A stretch of DNA of 64,000 nucleotides, from positions 1,198,529-1,262,528 of the forward strand of contig VZTI01001175.1 of NCBI GenBank assembly GCA_013397865.1. The letters are read 5' to 3'. Of the stretch, positions 31,627 through 46,700 are shown piece by piece. The position numbers were made by a program, and so were the translations under genes. Below the pieces are notes generated by a model. That model searched no databases. It was given only the letters and a program-made list of their open reading frames with translations, and was not told the origin of the DNA. Source of the stretch: Struthidea cinerea (Eukaryota > Chordata > Aves > Passeriformes > Corcoracidae). How positions within the stretch are numbered: position 1 is the first letter of the stretch; every line of letters starts with the position of its first letter.

Positions 31627-31792
31627 CTAAAGTTTCTCTGCTCCAGGCTTGGCTTGCCGCTCCACGTAGAAGAGGATGTAGGCCTTGGCCTTGCCCACGG
31701 TCTCCTCGTCAGTCAGGGTTACAGTACTGTCGTTGAAGTGGAACCAGCGGCCCTCATGCGCCGCATACGCCGTGTAATGGCCTGAACCAACG
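31627..31792 (-). CDS. USP3: USP3 terminal exon (catalytic His box)
   Basis: Encodes VGSGHYTAYAAHEGRWFHF and NDSTVTLTDEE, then KAYILFYVE and the C-terminus ending EKL. His (31777-31779) and the Asp of FHFND complete the catalytic triad. The stop TAG is at 31627-31629 and the acceptor is GCCCCGACAG. Confidence 0.97.
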
Positions 31793-34700
31793 CTGTCGGG
31801 GCAGGGAGAGGGACAACAGTCAGGGACACACACACTGCACTGAGGCACCATCTCTTGGGGCTCAGGGACTGCCAGCAGCCTGAGGAAGGAAGGTACTCAC
31901 AGCCCTCCACAGCAGATGCTTCCTTTTTGAGCTGTGGGGCTCAAAGTTCTCCAAATTAAAGTTTTACAAGAATACATTGTCTTGTCCCTACTACTGTTAC
32001 TCTCAACAGATCTGTCCAGGGCTGGGAAAAGTTAAAAGACTCCCAGTAACTTTACTTCAAAATATGCCCAGCAGCCCATCTTTGGGGTGCAGTTGTTCCA
32101 ACCATGCACACACACTTCTTTAGTATAAATGCAAATGTACCTTCCAACATGAATAAAAGAGGAAAAAATATTCCTGTTTTGTAGTGAGCATTTCAAAATG
32201 AGGCATTAATTTCTGGAAGGCCCCCGGACTCCTCCTCTTGGTTTAAGGCTTTTCACTTGTAGAGGCACTAGACTTATTTTCATTTTATCTCACACATGTA
32301 GTCATTAACCCCAAAGGCTGCCAGGGAGCATTCACAGGACTGACTCTATTGGATCTATCTAAATTAATTCAGCTTAGCTCCCTGCCAGTTCATGAACTAC
32401 ATCTTATTTCCCCCAGTTAAATTACATTCCCTAGGGACAGAAAGCCCTTCAGTAACTCTGCATGTACCTCAGCGGGAGAAGGTGTGTGCCAGGAGAACAG
32501 GCTGGCTCCATGTACTCACCCTGAGCCGTGATGCACAACCACAGCCACGAGGTCATACAGGCAGCTCTCTGGGCCACTGTTTTCAGGCTGTGGTAGGAAA
32601 AACCAGAAAACTCTTCAATCGCAATAGTACCCTCTATAATTTGTAATAAAGACATATGTCATGGAACAAATTCCTGCAGGAAGTGTCAGTAAGTCTTCTT
32701 ACCTCTAACAAGTAGCATTTCATGTCTAGGCCGCGCAAGGGAAACTCAACATAGGTATCAACCTTGTTTCTCAGATATGCTGTCCAGTGAAAGCGTTTCA
32801 AGTGTAAGCATAGCACCTACAGGGGGACAATTACAAAAGGTGTGTTAGAGGAGGGGGCTGAACTCAGTGCTGGACACTGCAATAGTCATGGGGAGGGGGA
32901 AGTCTTGGTTGAGCCATTATTTCCTTTGACGTTTTGTCACACTGTTACTTCTCATGCTTATACAAACCTTTGGTAGTTTCTGAATCCAGAATTTTTTGGT
33001 GGACTTCTGTTTCTTTTTGCATTTGTGACACATATACAGCTCTGTCTCATCAAGTTCTTCCAGGTCTGTAAAACTGCGAAGACAATCTAAAAAAAGCAGA
33101 TACAGCAAGTGAGTTTTGTAACATGAAATACAACAAATACAGCAATATAGGTGTGCTCATCTGCTGCAGTCATTCTAGTTATATCCATCTGAGCAGCAAA
33201 AAAGCTGTGTAATGTTTTAATACAATAACATATTGTAACATGCAACATGTTCCCTGTTCCTGAAAGCAGCTAGAAGTAGTTTGAAAGAATAAAACAGGCA
33301 TTCACAATCTCTCCCTCTTTCAAACAAGATTCCATCCAACATTCAGCACAACTGCTTTCAAACAAAGATAAATGACTTTCTAACATAAAATAGTCAACTT
33401 TTAAAGCTTGTTTGGCTTTAAATACAAAGTGAACAGACAACAACAGGGTTTTATTGAATATTTCATGATTTTTCAGCAAGTATATCCACAAATCTGTAAA
33501 AATTAACATCCTATAAAAACCAAGGTCAGTAACAGCACTGCTGCCCAACCTGCTGAACTGCACTGATGTGGTTTAAATGCAGAACCCCCAAGAGCCACCC
33601 TCACTATGGGCACGGGCACATGCTTCCAAGGACAGTGCCCTAGCAAACACCCAGAGGCAACACTGCAGATCAGTGGTTGGGAAGAGTGAAATACATTAGA
33701 AATACTCTGACTAGAAAGAAAATCCTCTTAGGCCTGGGATGATTTCATTAGCCGAGCTCTCTTACCTCGTAGCGTACACATTGGTCCACTCTCTTGGTTT
33801 TTAGTACGTTTATTTCTGAACTGACTTGGAATATCTAGCGAAAGGTCTAGAAAAGCAAAGATTTAAAAAACAAACTTAGGGCTGAATAGAACAATGCCTG
33901 GTCTTTTCAGGTTGAAACTCTGGGTCTGTCATGTGACATCTAAATATATCAAGCTTCAGATTTATTTTTCTGCTCCAAGTCACACATTGTTTGGAACACT
34001 AGAGGCACCTTACCTAGGAATGGGTCAAACTTTCTAGATTCAGTCCCACATATTAGGCAGTTGACTTCATTTTGAAGAATGCCTCCAAAAATGGCAGTGA
34101 CAACAGTAGATGCTCCATTTCTAGACAAACCACATCAGAGAAGTACAGTCAGCCAGAAAGCCTGAGCTCAATTCCCAACACCTGTCCCATGTTTGGTGCT
34201 CACACCTCCCACTGCCAGGCAGAGCCAATGGACCAGGAACTGGGTGCTCCAGGCAGAACTGCCCACTGCAGCTGCCCAGGTGCATATCACACGTGTGTGG
34301 TGGCTACACTGCTTTATCTTGGACCTAAAGAAAGGGTGAATTGGGGTGCTCTAAGCAGATGCTCAAACTGCCAGTGTTGTGGTGCAGTTGCGGGCATTTC
34401 TACAGTGGAGCTGTACCTGACACTCACACAGGTCCAGGATTTTAACCCTGTAATTAAGGCTTTATCTGAAACAAAAATTCTTTTTTAGGTAGGTCAGCAT
34501 ATTTTTGTTTTAACTCTACACCCTTTCTTACATGTGCTTTTGACTTCTTTGAGCACATTTTTGCACTTCACTGACAACGACAGCTTAAGTTGCATTAAGA
34601 CATGATAAAAAATGTGCAGTATCAGCATTGTTCTCTAAGCTTTCGTTACTCGCCTACTTAATTTTTTTTGCAGATTGTGTAATGGGCCTGCTTCTCATAG

Positions 34701-37700
34701 TCCAATTTAAAAAACACACAAAACAAATTTTAAGTTATGTTATTATACAACTCCTGCCCTTGCTACTTTGTGCTCGCAGACCTGACACTAAAGCTTGCAG
34801 AAACGTGTGTTCCTTACCTGCATTCCACCTACATCTTTACAGCTCATCTGAACGCTTCCTGAGCAGGAGGAAATTGCTCCTCAAATGGACTGATGCACAA
34901 GAAGAGAGCATTCACAGCCTATTTATTACTTTACTGGAGGCATTAAAGTGCACGTGACCTCACCAGAAGGGCAGCTTACCCCACCTCACTGTGCATTTCA
35001 ACAGCCCTTCTCAAGACAAATTTACAGTAGAGAGGTGAACAAAGGTTAAATTCTCCTTGGATTTTGACATTCAAAATGCTGACAAAACAAAAATGGTTTA
35101 GATTTCAAATACATGTCAATTCTACATGCATTTTAGGATTCTGTGGGGGGATTTTTAAGCATCAGCAACACAACATAAATGCAGTAAAGAGCACAGTCTG
35201 AACTCTAGGCTTTCCTTAATGAAGCATCTATAAAACCCTGCATCTCAGGCCTGCTTATTCTGTCCTAATCAGTATAGAAGGGAAAACTCGAACTCAAGTT
35301 TTCTGTAGGGAATTAAGGACTTAGGGACCAAATGTGCAGGCTGATCTGACAACTTTCCTTCCGGAAGCAAATAAAAGGTTTTCTCTCTGTGAGAGTTTCA
35401 ATCTGAGAGAAAACATAGCTGGGACAGAGTTCAGAAACAACAGTATTTTGAGATGTACAGAAAGAGGAGTGAAACACACAAATTACACCCATTTCAAAGT
35501 ACACAGTAGCATGAAAATCAAAATTATGCAGGAAAAAGAAAGCACCAACTGTAACTGTCAAGTGATACACAAATATAACAAGATCATCTGCAGGAAAACT
35601 GACTTCCAAGTTCTAACTGCACTGCTCAGTCATTAATCCAGTAGGTCTGCTGACAATTTAAATATCAAAATCCTTAGCCATCATTTTTGCCTCTGCAGCA
35701 ATCAGCTGTCACCCTAAGACACTGATATTGTCTGGGGAGAAGAAAGAATTCCATGGGTTATAGAAAATACAGTTTTTTATTTCTGAAAGACTAATGAATT
35801 AATATGTCTTTACAACTTAGCCTATATGCTCACTCACACCTATGAAAATTGCTGATCTAAGACACTTCCTTTTGAAAGGACACAGATCCTACAGAATGCT
35901 CATCTTCATAACCTGCAGCTTTGCACTGCCTAAAGTTAGAGGCACTAAAGAAAACTTAAAACAAGGAACACTGAATCTGAAATTTCAAAGCCACCACATG
36001 CAGACCCCTGCAAAGGCACGAAGGCTTTGAAGGAATTAAAAACCAGTTCTTACATGCAACATTTGTTGCTTGCAGACAGGTTAGAATTTTCTTGCAAGAT
36101 TACTGAACGTGAAACACCGTTGAAGCCACCCTGGAGTTCCAAGTGTAGATGGTCCAAAAGGTAACGCATGAACTCGTGGGCATCCTGTTGCTGGTATCCC
36201 CTTAAGAGAAAAGGAAACAACAACAACAAAATTGCTTTAGAGGCAACACACAGCAAGCACCAGGGTCACACAAAAAAAATCTCTGCTTGTTTAATCATAC
36301 TGAGCAGACTTTCCATGTGTACTTGGTACCAAGAAAGTTTTCCAAGTAGCCTCTGGAAAAGCACAGCAATGTCCTGACAAATTAAGTGATTCTGGTCCTT
36401 TGCAACTCGTGCTCTCTGCATGCCTCTTTTTGCGAATGGAGAAACCTTTAAGAATACACAATTTAGATAGGAAGAGAAAACACGAGGGAGCAGCAGACAC
36501 CTGCCCTGTGCTCACACACTGAGCTAACAGAGCTGCCACATTTTGAACTGGCCTCACCAGCCCCGCCTGTGCACCCCGGGACTGTGCTCCTGTTAACTGA
36601 AATACACAATGGATGGTAGCAGCAGTGGCCTCTCCTCTGCCTCCTTTGGTACTGACTATGTTTGATTTGGACCTCAGTAGAACTGCTTTGAATCTCATTC
36701 AGACAGGGCACTATTTGTCCCTACTTTGAATCTCCTGCAGATTAGGGTCAATATATTGTAATCTCAAACCTGGTAAGATTCAAAAGAAAGACACCACAAA
36801 ATGTATTGTTCTTGTGGGATGCAGAGTTAATATTTCTGAGTGGTTCTCATTCAGTCACTGATCCCACTCACTTTGGCAGGTACAAGTGTTTGCTTGTCTG
36901 TTTGTTCCCCTCCTCACCAAAGGCAGGAATTTAGTCTCTAGGTTTGTTTTCCACATGCATCTTTCAGCACCAATATGAAGTCTGAAATAATTAGGACAAG
37001 AGCACCATTTCTTCTAGGATGAGATCTACAGCCATGCTTGGAGTTGCACACCTCCACTGCATAACTCACACACCATTTTCTGGGGGAGGGAGGTAATGCT
37101 GGGGTATTCAGAGCATCTGTTGAGCATTTGGATTTGGGAGGACAGGGCTCCAGTCTCACATATGCTGTGCCATCAGCAGCAACGCTGCTCAGTCACCATT
37201 ATTACTTCACCACTAACAAACCTTAGCAAAAAGAACAGAGAAGCCATCGGGATAAAATGTGCCTTTTAAGTTATTTAAGCGAAATCATGCATCAAATTCA
37301 ACAAACAACTGCTGTTCGCTTGCCATTAAGCTGCACACTGAGACAAAGCAGGAAAGGATGCATAGTGAAACACTGAAAGCTTTGTGCAAAACTGACGTAA
37401 GTACATGCAGGTCGTTGTAGGCCGAGCTACAGAAATCCCTACACAGCAAGAGCTGGCTTCCCCTCTCCCTCCTATCCATTCTTTCAAGCTGTTTTATCAG
37501 GCCTCCCTCCCCTTTTCTACCTCACTACCCCACCTAAGTGCTGGCAATAACTGTCAGGTAAGAATGTCTGGGAAAAAGAAATGTGTTTTTAATTCAAGTG
37601 CTCAGGGGAAGGAAAATCCCCTAAGACTCATGGTAGAGTATCCAGAGATAGAGAGAAATGAGAATGGACTCAGTGCAACAAAAGTATGCAATGTGAGGCT

Positions 37701-40700
37701 GATGTGATTAGTGAGGAACACAGATATGTCCTACAAAAGTATTGCTAGAAGATAATTGAATAAAAATAAGTATTTTCACCTTGTAGTATTACAGTAATGC
37801 TTTCTTTCACCAGCAGCTTTAAAATAAATCAAGGAGTCTGTATAGAGACACATGGGCAGCACTGCCTACCTTTTACAACAGAAAACCCAGCACAGCGAAA
37901 CACTGCTGTGCTTCAACAGGTCACAGTCCTGTACAGCCAAAATAGGACCTATTGTCCCAAAGTTGCAAAATAATTATACGTTTGTTAAAACAAAGTAGTA
38001 AAACCGAAGTCTGCTTCAAAGCTGCATGTTAATTGTGCATGACTTTGAAGTTGCTGAAGTAACAAAGGATTTGCTTACTTTACTGAATACAGATTTTTTC
38101 AATAACCACATAAGCAACCACATTAAACAGCTGAAGATTAAATTTATGGAAAGTCTTTGCTTCAGACACCTTTTCGACATGAAATTCCTCATAAAAGAGC
38201 TTGGCACACTTGCTCTGCAACAAATAAACCCTTGGAATCATTCCACAATGTTGGCTGTGCTCCCAGTGCATGTATTTATACTTGCATGTAAGTATGCTAA
38301 TTATAGATGGAAAATTCTTTGGATTTGTTAAAAAGCATAATTATAGATACAGATCTTTAAAAGGACACGATGATATGGACAATGCACTGTTTAAAATAAA
38401 TTATGATGTTAAAGCCCTTCAGCAAAAAGCAGAGTTATTCCAGTAGTCTGCTTGTGTAACAAAACTGATGTCCATCCACCCGAATTGAATCTATTCAAGC
38501 CCACCCCTAACACTCTTTTTCCGAGTGGCAAGAGGATAGGATATAAACAGGACCAGTTACGAGGAAAACAGAGCACACTATTTATACGGCAGTAAGTCAG
38601 CAAAACACACATCTTGCAACTCGGCATGAGGCTGCAAACTGCCCTGGCATGCAGCACAACAGCAGTCAGGGAGCAGGACCTGCACAGCAGCAGGAGAGCC
38701 CAGAGGCCCTGCAGTTGTGCCTCTAGTAACTACAAATGGCATTTTCTACTCCCTGCTGCAGTGTGAGGCAGAGGGGCACAGAGGGCAGCAGCAGCAGCAG
38801 TTTTTTCTATAACCCTCCTCAGGGAGGGCAGCACTCACAGTCCTTCACTTTCACAACCAAAATCTCGTTGGACTAAAACAACGGAACCCATTTCCAGCTG
38901 GTCCTCCCCTGTCCCACCACTTCAGGCTCCATAAGCACGCCCCAAAGTGGCCGCTGTGCTGCTAGCAGGCTGCTGGCTCCATCTTTCTTCCACACGTCCA
39001 TCCATCCGCCGCCTTCTCCCCATCTCCCAGGGAGCACACAAGACAGAACTGGAATTTCAGCATCATTAGCTTTTACAAGGTTCAATTAGCACTGAACAAA
39101 TTTTCTCCCTGGCTCATGTGGGAGTGGGGACTTGTTAAAAGCAGCTGCCACTATTCTCCATTTGATAAGTTCCCTTATCCATTAATCGTGGACATGCTTC
39201 CAGAAAACTGGGAATGAAAAGGGAAGAGGGAGAACCCCAACAAACAGCACTTTTTCTTTTAAAAGCTGTGATAGAATCCACAGTGCTGAAAATTTGCTTG
39301 AGGAACTTCAGTGAACAGGTTCCTCACTTGGTATAACAAGAATTATAGAGAAGACTGTAATAGGGAAACCGGTCACAGACATTAGGGATGATGTTTGTTT
39401 GCCTGTAATGTTTTGGTCACTGCTTGCAACTACTGGTATTAAACTTCCTTGATTCTCATAAGCCAAGCAAAACATAACTGGCAGTGTGAAGAACAGAATA
39501 AAGAGATCTGTGGTTTTGGGTTACTCATTGAGCAGATGTGTTCACAGCATCTTTTCAGCACTGCTGGAGATACAACAGATAAGAGAACATCTTTACTACC
39601 TGAGAACATGGAGCAACTTACCTTCATCACAATATATCCTAACAGGTTTCAGTGCTCCTTTGAAAGAAGTTCGGGGGCCAGGACAGGGAGACCTTGGAGA
39701 GGAACGATACTTGGGTTTACTTGGGTAACCTTCTTTTTCCCTTTCTCTTTATTGTCTGTTTTGTCAGTATGGGCACAAAATGCTTATTATGCACAAGATT
39801 TTTCTCTTATAGCCCTTATTTCATGTCCAGCTGCTGGCTACAGTATTTTGAGAGAATCAAGGAAGTTTCAGCCAGTATGTTTGCATTTAGGCCTGTAGGT
39901 GCTGTATCTTTTTTAATCTCACTACATCACTTTCTTATTGCAGCCAAGCCTGGGTTCTGTCAACACCCTGCACTTGGCACTTACCTACCAGTCAACAGCT
40001 TGATTCTTTCAGAGCACTGGCTCAAAGGTACAGCTACCACTGATTCTCATTTGAGATCTCTGTCCTCTCTGACACTGCTACATGCGGTAGAAGGGCAGAA
40101 GGAAAAAGCGAGCACTACTGACGAACAAAAAACTGTTGATCAAAGCAAAGATCCTTTTCAAAGCACGTTTGTAGGCCTATGGAAAGCTGCATAGAGTGCA
40201 TCCTGTGGATGCAGCCCATTTTAGAGTAGGACACCAGCAATACGTGGTTGCAATCAAGAACATTGTTATTTTTTAAAAAAACTTACCTAAAATTTGGCAT
40301 TATTTTCCAAACAACATAAAATAAAGACTCTGGACTAAATGCAGTTTGGCTTCCTTGCCATAAAGCACAGAGTGTCTTTCTGAATTCTTCCACAAGTGAA
40401 CTGTAAAGAAAGTAAAAGCTGGTGTTTAATGTGGGTTTGTGTTACAACCCTTAGAGGTTTACTTGTTCAATGGTACAAGTATCAGAAATTAGCTGGGTTA
40501 AGACTGTAATGACTGGGTAAATATCCTTTCCAGTACCTTCAAAGATTTTATGTCCAAAATCCTAATGTTGAAGATGCACAGCTTAGGAAAATTACATTTC
40601 AGATGTTCAGGACTCATGTGAGCACCTATGCACTGTTTGCCATTTTAGTGCAGACTCTGCTAACATCATCCCTTTAACACTCGCTCAAACAACCTACAGA

Positions 40701-43700
40701 TTGTGAATCACTTACTCCTGAATTTTTTTTGTAGTAGTAGCAGTATGTTAACTTGTTTGTCACATCCCCATGGCCCTATTTTAGCTGGAATTCAGTAGCA
40801 TAACGTCTGCAGCACATATAAATAGGACTTCTTAACGTGATTTAACATGCACGCTCCAGCACTACCTGATGTATCTGACTGCCTCTCCCTGCAGCACCAG
40901 ACCTGTAACAAGCTGCAAATGATACAAGTTTCTTTCTTCGTAGACAACTATTCTTCCATGACTCTGTCCCCTGTGAATTGTGCAATATCAGAAGTGTACA
41001 GTGGCCCCAGCAGCCCACATCTGCTGTTTCCCGCACAGCTCAGAGCTTACAAGGCACACACAGCTTACACATTGTTATCCCCCTGGCTCCTGGTGTGGTA
41101 AGTTCGCCGCCCTGCCGTCTTCCCATTCCTCAGCTCCACCGCAGGCAACTCTTTGAAGTAACAGCAAAACTGCTGAATGTTACTAGGAAAAATGAAATAA
41201 GAATGAAATCCTTAAAGGGCAGAGAAAAAGGAAAATATTATGTATTCTGGAGCTTGTTCTTTTAAATGCATACACACCACTTCATGCAGTGATAGAGGAT
41301 GGCAATCACAAACAGTTCAAGAGACAAATACTGTAGCAAATACTCATAGTCTGTAACCGAGCAGATCTGAAAATATCATTGTCATCCCAACTTCCTAAAA
41401 TAATTACATTTTGGCTCTGCTTTGACTAAGAGATACCCTGCCAGACTGAGCTATCATTTCCTGACAACCCAGACTGCATCTGCTGAGGAAGTTAATGCAT
41501 TTCACCAGCCTCAGCAGTGAAGGGGCAGTCTCCTGTTCTGCCCAGGACATGGCAAGTTTCCTCTGGAATGCTGCACCATGGGATGTGCCGCACACCACGA
41601 AACACAACTTCATCAACCCACACACACCCACTTCTGCAAACCCAGGCACACTTCTGTCCAGCAGGAACTTGCCAAATTCACCTGCCCAATGCTACAGCAC
41701 ACAAGCCCACTGAGAGGGGTGGGAGAGCTGTGGAAGGTACCTGAGCGACTGAAGGATTGCATTCATGAAACAAGTGTTCCCCAGGTTCCGGAGGCCGGTG
41801 GCACAAAGGGCAGTGGTGCTTCCCTGGAATGAGAACAGTTAAGTTAAAGATTTATCATTGCTCCACCACTTCCCTCCCTCCAGAGTCATCACTGTTGGAT
41901 CAGCACAGATTTAAACAATAACCAACTACACTGAGTGCAGCTGCAAAGCCAAAGCAACCACCTCAGCAGCTCAAACTGCCTTGAAGCTCCATCTTGACAT
42001 GAAAACTGTTTCTTACTGATTCCTGTCAACAGAAAACTATACTACATCTTTTCCTGTGCAAATAAATCTAGAATAGGACAACACAGAGTTAATCACAGGC
42101 TCTTACTGCCAAGAATTTGTGTGTATATATGTTAAATATTCACACTCCAATAGTGTTCAGTGAGAACTGGACAGCAATTTCCCTAGTGCCTTTGAAAAAT
42201 GAAAGTACCAATCCTCATCCATCTTTTCCCATGTCTAATATGCACAGTGTGGCCACCTCCAGGTTGATCTTAAGTCACCAGCACTAGTTTGAGTCTCAGT
42301 GGGGGTTTTGTGGTGGCCAGAAGGGTTTTTGAAAGACAAGACAACAACATTTATTTGGGAAATAAACAGTCAAGTTAGACTGTGCAAAGAAAAGGCAATG
42401 CGTTGAAAAAAGAGAAGCAAAATATACACCATTTACAGCCTAGAACAATGAACCCACAGACAAGCTTGCTTTTTGTCAAATTATCCCCATGTTGGGTGGG
42501 GAGGAAAGGGAAGAGAAATGTGGACAATGTTGCATTTATGATTCTAGAATCTGCAACACTTGGACACATTCCACTGTCTACAAAATATCACACTGGAAGT
42601 TCATCAAATTTCTGGGCATTCTTCATTGTTCTAACAGAATTTAAAAGCTGGGCTATCTTTTAGTATCTCAAAGTACAAACACCACTGTCCTGAGCATATT
42701 CTTTTCTCACTCTTGCCCCAAGTGCCACAGCACAGCACCAATGCACACAGCAGTGCCCCTGCAGTTCTAGATAAGGATTCAACATGCCAACAATAAAAAG
42801 ATAATCTGTTCTTAGAGGCAATACTGAGGTATTAATAAAATTGACAGAACAGCACAGAGTAAGAAGAATAAAAGCAGCATTTATTTCATGCTTTCTAATT
42901 CTGTCTTTTCCTTATCTAAATGTTGCCTGGAATTTTTCTTCTGGTTTTTACTGGCTTTTGAGTTTTCCAGACAATGATGCTGTGTACTGCCATAGCAAGA
43001 AAGCCCCACTATTTCTCCCAGACTTCCTCAATCTCTGCAAGACTGGGACAGTACAAGAAGCATAAACAGCACATTCAGATAACCCTGAACTGATTATAGT
43101 AGTGCATTTTTTAAAGCAACTAAACCACTCCAGACTTTGCCAAACAGCAAGTGACTGCTTTGCTCCACCCTAGGCTCTTATTCCCTTCACGTCCTCTTGG
43201 GCAGCTGTTACTACAGCTGAAGGAGCTGCTGCTCCAGCTCCCTTTGGTGACACTGCTATCCCACAGCCCAAGAGCTCTGCTCCACCTCTCCCTCATTTTC
43301 CCAAGGGTAAAAATGAAGCAGTTGAATATAGCTGGGTCAGTATCTCCCCTCTCCATGCTCAAAATCTGGGAGAAATTATGAAAATTAGAAACTCCCTTAA
43401 TCCAATCTGTGCAAAACAGAGACATTTGATTTGGAACATTCTTTGTCTGGAAGAAACTATGCTGCCCTTCAGCCATCTAGCCAGGGCTGGATCCTCCTCC
43501 CCTGGGTGCTATTCTGCAGATCTGAAGTTAAAATAGCAGGAAGATGAAATAAGGAGAAGAAAAGCTTAAAAGTAGTCCATAGTTTCTCTTGAAAGCAAGT
43601 TTTACTAAGCTCTTTTAAAAAACCGGTAACATTTTTTACTTTTTCCTAACAATTATTCTTAGCCTCCCCTTAAAAGAGTATACCTACTTCTTTGCCTTCT

Positions 43701-46700
43701 GCACCTGGGGGAATAAAAAAATAAACAAAAAAATACAAAAGCCCCTTGCCTGCTCAGAAAAGAAAAGCTCCACCTTGACACGAAACCCTTCTAAAGCGCA
43801 GGGAAGCTCAGAGTGTACATCAACAGAAATGCGGCAGTGTATCAACCATGCTTGTGTGTGAAGGGGCTTTTCTAGGTGTGTGGCCAAGAAGATGCTGAAG
43901 TGCACCAAGCAGAATTTGGGTCTAGGCCAACTATAAACCTCAGCAGGTTTACAAAAACCCTTTAAACTCACTGTACCAGATCTGTTGTACTTACATTTAC
44001 TTTCAATAACTTGCTGTTCAGAGATGAGTTTTCCAATAGTTTTCTTTTCCTATGTCTGTCTGATGTAAAGGCTGAACTGTTGGAAAGCAATTAAAAGAGA
44101 TTATTTACCACAAAAACAAAGTAATGTGTGGAATGGACCAGATATAATCAACTCATATTTAACAGAGTGATTCCACCTGTCACCAGTTGTTACTGACAGC
44201 AAACAGGCTCCCCATTGCTGCAGAGTGTGAAAATGGGCTGCACCTCCCTTGGGGCACAGCCCCACAGCCCACCAGGGAGTTAGTGCAGGATGTTCTGCCC
44301 AGGGATGTGTGCCCTCAAGTGTGGCCTTATTAGCAGTTACTTGTCACCTAAAATACTGATCTTTTTCCTAGGTCAAAGAAATAAAATACTTTTGTCAGGA
44401 GGATCGTCTAAGCCTTTAAGAAGAGAACTTCAAAAAATCAGGACGAAGTTAAGTTACCAGAAATCAAGAACATGTGGAATGTTAGCACTTGTGTATTATG
44501 GCTGACTTCTCTTACTTAAATAAAAATACATGAAACGGTAACATTTCTGTAATACTAAGTTACAAAAATAATCACTTATTCTTTTGCACATCAATGGAAA
44601 TTAATGGCCCCTCAATTAAACCAGTTGATGATTTCTCTCTAATTTGATAGTGAAATAATAGTTTGTTTCAGCGTTTAGGGTTTTGGTTGCCAGGTTTTTT
44701 CTTTTCTTTTTTTTTTTTTTTTTTAATTAAAAAGCCCTCCAAACATTCAAAAACCACCATTAGACAGAATGGCAGCCTGCACGGTATCATTTACCTCCCA
44801 AAAAGTTAGATCTCCTGGATGTTTCCAAAATACTGATGTGCACTTCTCATTATGCTTAACCATCTTTACATCTCATTATGTACCTGGCAAGGCCACCAAA
44901 AGAGGATGGACAACAATTAAAATATTAATATAACCTACCAAGTAATCGATACACTTAACTCAGGGAGGATCCAGACATTTCCCCAAATCACAGCAATTTC
45001 TTAGCAGGCGGAATTCAGGGGCATCCTGATGTCTTTGGAAGCACTGAATGCACATGTATTTCCGCTTGGCATTATGTAAGATTTTCAGGCAAACTGTGCA
45101 AGCACTCTTTGCTCCCTAAGGACCAGCCACAGCACATACGTCACCCAGATCAGATTATCTGCTTCCCAGTGGAACAGCACCAGTCAGAGGCAAAGGAAAA
45201 AATGTCTCTTCTGTACAGTTCCAAGTTCATAAGACTTCTTAATCTTTTTGCTAGCAAATCAGACTATACAATTAATACGAAGACTACTTCCACCTGTACT
45301 TTTGCTTCAATTTCTCTGATAAAAAAAGCTTATTCTGGTTTTTTGACAAAGTTATGACCACATTATTTGTTTCATTCTGAAAAATCTCTCTCATTTATAT
45401 GGAAAAAGGCATTATTGTTTAGGTAGAAGTAAAGCTAATTGATATCTAAATTCCCTGCATCATCATACGCTGCTTCTGCAAGATTCACTGTAGAAGAAAC
45501 AAGACATATGAGATCAATTAAATCCATTTGTTCTGCACCTCTGCTTCTCAGTGATGACAAGGTTTTTAAACACACAGTTTAAAGACACACAGAAGGATTA
45601 AGACACACGTAATTACATACATATACACATATGAAACAAATACCACTTAAATGATGCAGTATTACAAGTCTGCCCAAGGCAGTCTGGATGCAAACAAACT
45701 ACTTACTTTTCCAAGTTCTGTAGGTGCTCTCTGACCTTCTGTACCAGGCCCAGCTTGGTATCATTGACTACAAAATCATCACAGCGATAACTGCAAGAAA
45801 AATGTTTTTCAGAATATGCAAAGCACCTCAGTGAAGCAGATCAAACCACACAAGCCTACGTGTGGGAAGCACCAAAGGGATCCATCCAGTGAAAGATTAC
45901 GAGGAGAACTGGGGAGCACAACACCTCACACTGAGCTTGGTTTCCTTCGAGAACCCCCGTCCAGCAAAAGAGGGTACAGGCAACATCTTATCACATGGTT
46001 TTTCTTCTAGTTTAGTTCTTTATTAGAAATCAAAAGCATGATATAATGCCTAGCCCAAGGCAGAATTCCAGCTCAACAAAAGCTCAAACAATGTAACCAA
46101 AAGCAGACTCAGTAGTCTATCCATAGATTCATCAGAAAAGACCAACTGACACCTGGTAAACAGAATACAAAGCTTTTATTAATTTTTGAACTATTTTAAC
46201 ATTGTAAAGTTATCACTGAAACCTGAAGTGCTGAATAGATACACACAAAACATAAAAGTTTGTGCTATTGAAAAAGCACCAGGGAAGATGGACTAAGATC
46301 ACCTGAGTTTTCCAAAGTCAGGCCAGAAGTCTGTGGCAACTTGCACCTTATGCTTAACCACAAATATTACTCCATCACTCATCAGTTTCTGTACATACTG
46401 TGAAGTATCAAATTACAGCTTCAAATTTTGGCAGGCAAATGAACATGTCCTGTGAGGAAAACTAACTCTGGATATGTTTAACATCAGAACTGTAGCTATG
46501 TCTCTCCTTTCCCTTTGGCACAAGAGTGACTCAAACGCAAAATACATCATCATCACCTCAGGCTGCTCCTCTGCTGGAGCAAATCCACACTTGCTTCCTA
46601 ATTTAATGAAGCTACTGACTTCAGGCACAACTGGAATTCACAACACTCTTCGTTGCATAAATCTGCAGTAATGCCAGTGTTACTTTGAACACTACATTCT

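Larger units (their letters stand above)
31793..36053 (-). other. USP3: USP3 introns between the last seven exons
   Basis: Introns at 31793-32519, 32588-32702, 32817-32967, 33087-33765, 33847-34013 and 34121-36053, from 115 to 1933 bases, all GT-AG. I see no gene or recognisable transposon in them. Confidence 0.85.
41824..45706 (-). other. USP3: USP3 introns flanking the basic-linker exon
   Basis: Introns 41824-43994 and 44077-45706. The second has an 18-base T run at 44707-44724. No other structure is supported. Confidence 0.8.

Noticed and set aside
39449..40194. Two overlapping plus-strand open frames of 149 and 166 codons inside a USP3 intron, possible novel gene
   Set aside because: Their lengths are within chance for 64 kb in six frames. 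The longer begins at TTG, not ATG. No domain is recognisable and no splice or promoter context supports them.
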